Source of the DNA: Sulfuricellaceae bacterium
Lineage (GTDB): Bacteria > Pseudomonadota > Gammaproteobacteria > Burkholderiales > Sulfuricellaceae
Assembly (NCBI GenBank): GCA_030690895.1
Contig: JAUYFQ010000092.1
Span: 1-39,068, forward strand
Reading direction: 5' to 3'
DNA: 39,068 nt
In this document: in pieces, positions 32,120 through 39,068 of the stretch
How the letters are laid out: each line of letters opens with the position of its first letter
How positions within the stretch are numbered: the first letter of the stretch is position 1
The notes under the pieces: model-generated
Database searches by the model: none
Told to the model about the DNA's origin: nothing
What the model saw: the letters and a program-made list of their open reading frames with translations, nothing else
Program-made: the position numbers and the translations under genes

Positions 32120-33310
32120 TCAGGCCAAAGCCTGCTGAATCCGATCCAGCGCCTTTTCCAGATTATCCATGGAAGTGGCGAAGGAAATGCGGAAGTAGCC
32201 TTCTGCGCCGAACGCCGAGCCCGGCACGACAGCCACGCCTTTTTCCAGCAGATATTCGGATAGCGCCATGTCAGTGGCTTCCTTGATCAGGCCGCGCTGG
32301 TGCAGGCTGGCAATGGCGGGCCGGGCGTCGGGGAAGGCGTAGAACGCGCCGCCGGCCAGGATGCAGTTGAGCCCTGGCATGGCGTTGAAGCGTTTGACGA
32401 CATAGGCATGGCGCTCGCGGAAGGCGCTGACCATCGGGGTGATGCAGGCCTGGTCGCCATCCAGCGCGGCTTGCGCAGCGACTTGCGAAATCGAGGTGGC
32501 GTTGGAGGTGGACTGGGATTGCAGGATCTCCATGGCCTTGATGATTTTTTCCGGGCCGGCGGCATAACCGATGCGCCAGCCGGTCATGGAATAGGCCTTG
32601 GATACGCCGTTCAGGACAACGCAGCGTGGTTTTAGCTCGGGTGTGGCATTGAGGATGTTGACGAATTTGACGCCGGAAAGGTTGACGTGTTCGTACATGT
32701 CGTCGGTGGCTACCAGTACATGAGGTTGACGTTTTAACACTTCTCCCAGCGCCTTGAGTTCGTCCAGCGTGTACACCGCCCCGGTCGGGTTGGAGGGGCT
32801 GTTGATCATGAACAGCTTGGTTTTAGGCGTGATGGCCGCTTCCAGTTGCGCCGGGGTGATTTTGAAACCCTGTTCGATCCCGCAGTTGACGATGACGGGC
32901 TTGCCCTCGGCCACCAGGGTGATGTCGGAATAGGAAACCCAGAAGGGGGCGGGGATGATGACCTCGTCGCCGGGATTGATGACGGCCAGCACCAGATTGA
33001 AAATGGTCTGCTTGCCGCCGACGCCGACGATCACTTCTTTTGCATTGTATTCAAAGCCGTTGTCGCGCTTGAACTTGGCGATGATGGCGTTCTTGAGGCT
33101 GGGGATGCCACCTACCGGGGTGTATTTGGTGAATTCATCATCGATGGCCTTTTTGGCCGCATCCTTGATGTGCTGCGGCGTACCGAAATCGGGTTCGCCT
33201 GCGCCCAGGCCGATGATGTCTTTCCCCTCCGCTTTCAGCCGGGCGGCGCGAGCCGTGACGGCGAGGGTAGGGGATTCCTTGATGGCTTGAACGCGCTGTG
33301 AGAGTTCCAA
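32120..33310 (-). CDS. Aspartate/tyrosine-type pyridoxal-phosphate aminotransferase (AspB-like, fold type I)
   Basis: The 396 residues match class I aminotransferases of the AspB branch. The PLP lysine is in VSKAYSMTGWRIGY. NSPSNPTGAVY and ATDDMYEH hold the other cofactor contacts, and FRISFATS near the end has the substrate-binding Arg. Transfers the amino group between aspartate (or other amino acids) and 2-oxoglutarate. The start is a TTG at 33310 (MELSQRVQAIKESPTLAV), with AAGGA 9 bases upstream; it matches the normal N-terminus. A longer frame runs into repeat sequence and is rejected. Confidence 0.93.
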   Translation of the reverse strand: MELSQRVQAIKESPTLAVTARAARLKAEGKDIIGLGAGEPDFGTPQHIKDAAKKAIDDEFTKYTPVGGIPSLKNAIIAKFKRDNGFEYNAKEVIVGVGGKQTIFNLVLAVINPGDEVIIPAPFWVSYSDITLVAEGKPVIVNCGIEQGFKITPAQLEAAITPKTKLFMINSPSNPTGAVYTLDELKALGEVLKRQPHVLVATDDMYEHVNLSGVKFVNILNATPELKPRCVVLNGVSKAYSMTGWRIGYAAGPEKIIKAMEILQSQSTSNATSISQVAAQAALDGDQACITPMVSAFRERHAYVVKRFNAMPGLNCILAGGAFYAFPDARPAIASLHQRGLIKEATDMALSEYLLEKGVAVVPGSAFGAEGYFRISFATSMDNLEKALDRIQQALA

Positions 33311-33367
33311 CTTCTTAATCCTTAACGTGAAATGTGAAGTGAGAGTGATACAATTTTGTCCCGGTTT

Positions 33368-33424
33368 AACTTTCATGGCGAAGCGCTGCCCCAAATTATG
33401 AAACAGCGCTTCGCCATGAAAGTT
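33368..33424. repeat. Perfect 21-bp inverted repeat
   Basis: The left arm at 33368-33388 (AACTTTCATGGCGAAGCG...) is exactly complementary to 33404-33424 (...CGCTTCGCCATGAAAGTT), with a 15-base loop. It would form a very stable hairpin and may terminate or start repeat mobilisation. Confidence 0.85.
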
Positions 33425-33470
33425 TCCCCCACCCCCGCCCTCCCCCACTGGGAGAGGGGGACTGAGGGCA
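33422..33470. repeat. CCCTCCCCC/GGGAGAGGG palindromic repeat upstream of uvrB
   Basis: It reads TTTCCCCCACCCCCGCCC, then TCCCCCACTGGGAGAGGGGG and ACTGAGGG. Nearly identical arms occur at 12079-12147, with a longer loop there, and inverted in scpB. Confidence 0.75.
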
Positions 33471-33532
33471 ACGCTTTGCGTTGTTCCATATTAACGAGTG
33501 ACAAAGCGTTCCGGTTTACATGTTTAACATAA

Positions 33533-33673
33533 GGGTGCTTCTATAAATCCAAATTTCGTCGCAATACTGCGTTGCTTACAAAAAATTACTCCTTGCATAT
33601 CAAATATATGCGTCGTCGCAATTTTTTGCTCGCGCCTTGTCTTGCTTAGAACTTTGAATTTATAGAAGTACCC
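33533..33673. repeat. MITE-like element copy 2
   Basis: A 141-bp imperfect palindrome beginning GGGTGCTTCTATAAATCC and ending ATTTATAGAAGTACCC. The centre holds GCATATCAAATATATGC. Core and flank words match the larger copy at 28063-28262. It ends 20 bases before the uvrB GTG codon and may carry or displace its promoter. Confidence 0.8.
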
Positions 33674-33693
33674 ATAACGGCAAAATTCTACTC

Positions 33694-35709
<2,016 letters not shown>

Positions 35710-35740
35710 ACTGGCGCGTTGTCGCTTGATTTCTTTATAA

Positions 35741-35768
35741 TTGACGGGTGTATAAAATAGGATACAAT
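35741..35768 (+). promoter_or_regulatory. Promoter/operator of the HigBA-type pair
   Basis: TTGACG at 35741-35746 and TACAAT at 35763-35768 are separated by 16 bases. An inverted repeat, TGTAT (35749-35753) / ATACA (35762-35766), overlaps the -10 and is a candidate operator for the antitoxin. Transcription would start near 35775, the toxin GTG codon, implying a leaderless or nearly leaderless mRNA. Confidence 0.55.
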
Positions 35769-35774
35769 TGAGCG

Positions 35775-36071
35775 GTGAACTCAATTCAAACGACCAGGAT
35801 TTTCGATGCGTGGTTTGATGGCCTCAAAGACCGGCAAGCGAGGGTCAGGATTCAGGCTCGTATCGATCGCGCCGAGGATGGAAATTTTGGCGACTGCAGG
35901 CCAGTAGGCGAAGGCGTGTCTGAAATGCGCATCCACTATGGCGCAGGTTACAGAGTGTATTTCAGGCAGGTCGGTTTTGAGTTGGTGATTCTGTTGGCGG
36001 GCGGCGATAAATCCTCGCAGGCATCTGATATCAAAACCGCGCTGAAACTGACGCGTGATCTGGGAGTGTGA
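35775..36071 (+). CDS. RelE/HigB-family toxin (addiction-module killer protein type)
   Basis: A 98-residue basic protein of the RelE/ParE fold group. The pattern FDAWFDGLKDRQARVRIQARIDRAEDGNFGD, then EMRIHYGAGYRVYF and VILLAGGDKSSQASDIKTA, is that of the small 'addiction module killer' subfamily. Such toxins usually cleave mRNA on ribosomes (family knowledge). GTG start. Toxin-first order, 3 bases before the antitoxin gene, as in higBA. Confidence 0.9.
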   Translation: MNSIQTTRIFDAWFDGLKDRQARVRIQARIDRAEDGNFGDCRPVGEGVSEMRIHYGAGYRVYFRQVGFELVILLAGGDKSSQASDIKTALKLTRDLGV

Positions 36072-36074
36072 AAC

Positions 36075-36374
36075 ATGGAAAAAATCAAACTGAGAAAATG
36101 GGACAGCGCGGAACACCTCGAAACCGAGGAAGACATGGCGCTCTATCTGGAAGCCTGCCTGGAAGAGGCGGGGGATGATGCCGCCTTCATCGCCAAAGCG
36201 CTTGGCACGATTGCGCGCGCCAAGGGCATGAGCCAGCTCGCCCGCGATACCGGCATGGGCAGGGAAAGTCTTTACAAAGCCTTGTCTGGCGAGGGAAACC
36301 CGAGTTTTGCCACGATCCTGAAAGTGACACATGCGCTGGGGTTCAAACTCCATGCCGCGCCTACCCATGCATAA
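36075..36374 (+). CDS. HigA-like helix-turn-helix antitoxin
   Basis: A 99-residue XRE-type protein. The N-terminus (KLRKWDSAEHLETEEDMALYLEACLEEA) contacts the toxin. A helix-turn-helix follows at about 55-90 (GMSQLARDTGMGRESLYKALSGEGNPSFATILKV). It belongs to the 'addiction module antidote' subfamily that pairs with the preceding toxin type. Likely autorepressor. Confidence 0.92.
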   Translation: MEKIKLRKWDSAEHLETEEDMALYLEACLEEAGDDAAFIAKALGTIARAKGMSQLARDTGMGRESLYKALSGEGNPSFATILKVTHALGFKLHAAPTHA

Positions 36375-36807
36375 CTACTCATCGAAATGACATGAGTCAG
36401 GGTTTTTCGATGAATGAGTTGAAAACTGTGGTCTGCCTCATTTTGCCCCGCTGACACCTGCTGAATCGCTTGCGATCATCGTTAAGTGCGCGCCAGATTT
36501 AACGCCAGCAAGCGCCGCAAGATTTCCTCGTCCGGCATATCCGGCGTGTAGTCATTCCAACCGTAAGCCTTGGCGACGGCGGCATCCAGCGTTTTTTGGG
36601 CGTTGTCCAGCCAGGCGGGGCGGGCGTTGTAGAGGTTGGTGAGGGTGCGCTTTTTCAGGTCGGCTTCGTGGCCGGGTTTGGCGACGGGGCGGGCGGGGTA
36701 GCCTGCTTTTTCTTCTTCGGTGGTGCGCACCCAATCTGCCCACTCCGGCGGGTTGAGCCAGTTTTCGCGCAGTTGGTTGAAGGCTTGCGCGGCGGCGGCT
36801 ATCGCGT

Positions 36808-36869
36808 CCCTCTCCCCCAGCCCCTCTCCCGCTTGCGGGAGAGGGTGGCCGTCAGGCCGGGAGAGGGTC
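36808..36869. repeat. CTCTCCC/GGGAGAG palindrome inside the methyltransferase gene
   Basis: Central hairpin CCTCTCCCGC TT GCGGGAGAGG, flanked by CCCTCTCCC and GGGAGAGGG. It is read in frame in the C-terminal fragment, inserting about 20 residues that are absent from the usual family pattern. Confidence 0.75.
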
Positions 36870-37558
36870 AGCCCTGCCGGGAAGGGGAAAGTATCGAAGG
36901 TGAGCGTGGAGTTGTAGCGCGGGTCGTTTCCCATTCCCATGCGTCCGCCCTTGGCTAATGCCCAAACGATATGCAAACGCGAGGACAGCACGCCGAATAG
37001 CGCATCGCTACCCGAAGGGATGACGATGAGACTGTGTTCCGGCGCAACGCTGATCGGGAAACTGACGAAGAAGCGATGTTTGGCCGTTTCCGGCGTGGCG
37101 ATGTAGCGTTGCAGTCCGGCGAGTTTGCCGCGCAGCTCCGGGCGCGCTCTGCCATGCCGCCACCATTTTTCGGCGCGTGACGCTTCACGATTGTTTGCAC
37201 GCACAGGTTTGACGTGCTCCACCACATAGGCGAACGGCGCTTCGTAGAGTGCGGCTTGTTGTTCATCCATCAAGGCAAAATCAATCACCCAATCACCCGC
37301 CCAGCGGCGCGTAATGTCGGAGCCGTTATAAATGGGTTTCAGCACATCCGAATTCGGTTTGCCGTGCGGATTGGGCAGCTTGAGCCAAGCCTGCGCAGTT
37401 CCAGACGGCACCTTGAAAGCGCCAGCCAGACATAAACCGAAGTATGACCATCCGGTGTTTTCTTTCAGCGGCTTGGCCTGCGTGAGATTCATGCCTTCGC
37501 CTGCGGTCAGGTCGGCGTGAATAGTGGCAACCACTTGACCGTCGAGGGTGGCGCCTTT

Positions 37559-37622
37559 TGTGGGAGCGCCGCCCTCGGCGCGATTTTCACCTGCGGCATC
37601 GCGGCGGGGTGCCGCTCCCACA
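37559..37622. repeat. REP-like palindrome (TGTGGGAGC ends) inside the methyltransferase gene
   Basis: TGTGGGAGCG at the left is matched by CGCTCCCACA at the right, with GC-rich internal hairpins. The GTGGGAGCG arm is typical of REP sequences common in pseudomonads and betaproteobacteria. It adds about 21 residues in frame. Confidence 0.8.
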
Positions 37623-37985
37623 TTGCCGAAGCACACCAGCGACACGCGTACCGCTGCGCCTTCGTTGATCCATTCTTCATCGCTCCACGCATTGAAGATT
37701 TGTCCGCTCTCCAGAATGCGTTCCAGGACTGGGCGATTGCGTTTTTGACGAATCGAATTGGTGGCAACCAGCCCGGCGCGCTGGCATTTACCCGCCTCGA
37801 TTTGCGCGCGGGCTTTCTCGAACCAGTAGGTCACCAGGTCCGCACCGCCCGGCACGCGGTCTGCGTAGCATTTGCGCAGGGCTTCGGTGTAGGCATCACT
37901 CAACTCGCTGCGCATTTTCTTGTCGCCAAGAAATGGCGGGTTGCCGATGATGGCGTCGACGGCGGGCCAGTGGGCTTCACATGTT

Positions 37986-38090
37986 CCTTCCCCTTCAAGG
38001 GGAAGGTTAGGATGGGGATGGGGTGTGCCTCCATCATTCGCTCCACACTTGCCCCCATCCCCACCCCCGCCCTACCCTTGAAGGGGAGGG
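37986..38090. repeat. Compound palindrome that splits the methyltransferase gene
   Basis: A perfect hairpin, CCTTCCCCTT C AAGGGGAAGG (37986-38006), is paired with a similar one at 38071-38090 (CCTACCCTTGAAGGGGAGGG). Inner arms GGATGGGGATGGGG and CCCCCATCCCCACCCCC are also complementary. Read on the minus strand in the methyltransferase frame it contains a TAG (38072-38074). It sits exactly between motif I and motif IV. Confidence 0.85.
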
Positions 38091-38113
38091 AGTGAAAGCA
38101 GCGCAACGCGTTT

Positions 38114-39068
38114 TTAGATGTGGTCAAGCGGTTGCAGAATGGGGTTCTTGCGGATGGAGTAGCCGTTTTTCAGCATCCACTGGATTTCACCGATCCACAC
38201 TGTCACCCGCGCCAGTTCGGCGGCGTAGGGGTTGAGTTCGATGCCCAGCACGTTGGCGGGGGAACATTCGATGGTGATTTGGCGTTGCAGACCCTGGGCT
38301 TCAGCTTCAAGATTGGCGCGGTGTTCGAGGTCTTTCAAGGCGCGCAGGGCGAGATACAAAAAGTTTCCACTACCGCACGCAGGATCGAGTACGCGAAAGC
38401 CTTTGAGCCGTTCGAGGTAGGCGATGAATACGGCCTGGGCTTCACGTTCGGCCTTGTCGCCGCTCTTCTTGCGCTTGGCGATGTGCGCAGCGATTTTGGT
38501 GTGGGCGGCTTTCCATTCTTCCGCCAGCGGCTCGACGATCACCGGGTTGATGATGCGCAGGATGGATTGCTGGTCGGTGTAATGCGCGCCGAGTTGAGAG
38601 CGTTTTTTGGGGTCGAGTCCGCGCTCGAACAGCGTGCCGAATATCGAGGGTTCAATCCCGCTCCAATCAAGCGTGGCGGCGGCGTGCAGCATGCTTATTT
38701 CGCTGGCGATGAGCGGCAGCGCTGCCACTGTTTCGAACAGCCCGCCGTTGAACCAGGCGATGTCGTCCGCGCCGAAGTCGCCGCCCTTTTGCATGGAGGC
38801 GAATAGCGCTTCCAGGCGCGTGGAAAGTTTGGCCGGGTCGGTCTGGCTTTTGTCGATCAGCCGCTCGAACAGCTTCGCGGGTAACAGCTTGGCATCTTCG
38901 GCGAACAGGCAGAACAGGCATTGGTTGAGGAAATGCGCTACCTGTTGCGGGGCGTGTCCCCTGCTGTTCAAGGATTGCGCCAGATCGGCAAATTTTCCCG
39001 CCGCTTCCTCGGTGATTTGCGCGATGGTGCGTTGCGGGTGAAATTTGTCGGGGGCGGTGAACAGCCAG
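38114..39068 (-). pseudogene. MmeI-like DNA methyltransferase/restriction protein, N-terminal fragment (runs off window)
   Basis: The frame is open from the right edge (residues read ...FTAPDKFHPQRTIAQITEEAAGKFADLAQSL...) to a TAA at 38116-38114, so the gene starts outside the window; the TTG at 38971 is not the start. It contains the helical domain (VAHFLNQCLFCLFAEDA, GTLFERGLDPKKRSQLGAHYT) and the SAM-binding motif I VLDPACGSGNFLYLAL, then GIELNPYAAELARVTVWIGEIQWM. The stop follows PLDHI. Related proteins continue with Glu there, so TAA probably arose from GAA. Beyond the stop the frame reads KRVALL, resembling the expected N/K-R-D-A-L-L, before the repeat begins. MmeI-like enzymes are single-chain type IIL restriction-modification proteins; this one is probably inactive. 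Confidence 0.85.

Larger units (their letters stand above)
33311..33693. other. Repeat-filled gap between aminotransferase gene and uvrB
   Basis: These 383 bases hold no gene. In order: a perfect 21-bp inverted repeat, a CCCTCCCCC palindrome, a small CAACGC TTT GCGTTG hairpin (33469-33483), and a MITE-like element reaching to within 20 bases of uvrB. CCGGTTTA occurs at 33361-33368 and again at 33511-33518, flanking the first two palindromes like a direct repeat. I see no clear sigma-70 or LexA site outside the repeats. Confidence 0.7.
36482..37915 (-). pseudogene. MmeI-like DNA methyltransferase/restriction protein, C-terminal fragment
   Basis: This is the second part of a gene whose first part lies at 38117 to the window edge. 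In the same frame the reading extends up to 38071 and includes the methyltransferase motif IV NPPF (37931-37942), but there is no ATG, GTG or TTG before the ATG at 37915. A protein from this fragment would therefore lack motif IV. The rest holds the target-recognition region (YNGSDITRRWAGDW, FVSFPISVAPEHSLIVIPSG, HIVWALAKGGRMGMG) and C-terminal helices. Two palindromic repeats are inserted in frame: one at 37559-37622 (adding GAAPRRDAAGENRAEGGA) and one at 36808-36869 (adding RPDGHPLPQAGEG). A split protein that reassembles is possible but unlikely. Confidence 0.8.

Noticed and set aside
33311..33448. N-terminal extension of the aminotransferase
   Set aside because: It translates the palindromic repeats (MGEGGGGGNFHGEAL). 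The TTG at 33310 gives the family N-terminus.
37900..38127. 75-codon ORF spanning the compound palindrome
   Set aside because: It begins at TTG, translates repeat sequence and is out of frame with the methyltransferase.

Overview
The window is a chromosomal segment of a betaproteobacterium. Protein character and gene order (prfB-lysS, scpA-scpB-rluB, UPF0149-yhdP-nitrilase-tldD, DUF883-holin-YqjK) suggest Nitrosomonadales, for example relatives of Sulfuricella or Gallionella; the order-level placement is inference. It opens inside the 3' end of a 23S rRNA gene, followed by 5S rRNA and a terminator. No tRNA was seen.

Layout. (1) 1-671: end of an rRNA operon. (2) 758-6522: a ZIP metal transporter, a small membrane protein overlapping the end of glnE, glnE (glutamine synthetase adenylyltransferase), and divergent acs (acetyl-CoA synthetase) with a strong terminator. 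(3) 6649-14238: a SEC-C/UPF0149 protein, yhdP, a nitrilase-family amidase, tldD, and a DUF2934 protein with a histone-H1-like tail. (4) 14305-17475, minus strand: copA, a CopZ-like chaperone and an unrecognised acidic-tailed protein, apparently one copper unit. (5) 17600-20213, minus strand: lysS and prfB, the latter with the classical programmed +1 frameshift. (6) 20311-23879, plus strand: scpA, scpB, rluB, then three small membrane-stress genes. (7) 23865-28062, minus strand: a four-PAS hybrid histidine kinase with receiver and Hpt domains, overlapping a receiver/HD-GYP response regulator. (8) 28320-32085: pgl, relA and an AbrB/VapC-type toxin-antitoxin pair. (9) 32120-36374: an aspartate-type aminotransferase (minus), uvrB and a HigBA-type toxin-antitoxin pair. 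(10) 36482 to the right edge, minus strand: a broken MmeI-like restriction-modification methyltransferase gene running off the window.

Most genes are ordinary core genes. The unusual feature is the load of short palindromic, non-autonomous repeats: at least five sequence types and about a dozen copies. Examples are a CCCTCCCCC/GGGAGAGGG family, a pair of 97-bp elements bounded by GTGG-rich inverted repeats, a MITE-like family with inverted ends of about 55 bp, and REP-like hairpins. They lie between genes, but also inside coding sequence. One encodes the C-terminal tail of ScpB. One supplies the Shine-Dalgarno of the HD-GYP gene. Three different ones sit in the MmeI-like gene: two in frame, and a third carrying an in-frame stop next to a probable Glu-to-TAA change, which together separate catalytic motif I from motif IV. 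I see no clear new defence or metabolic system. The repeat-riddled methyltransferase and the unknown copper-operon protein deserve most attention.
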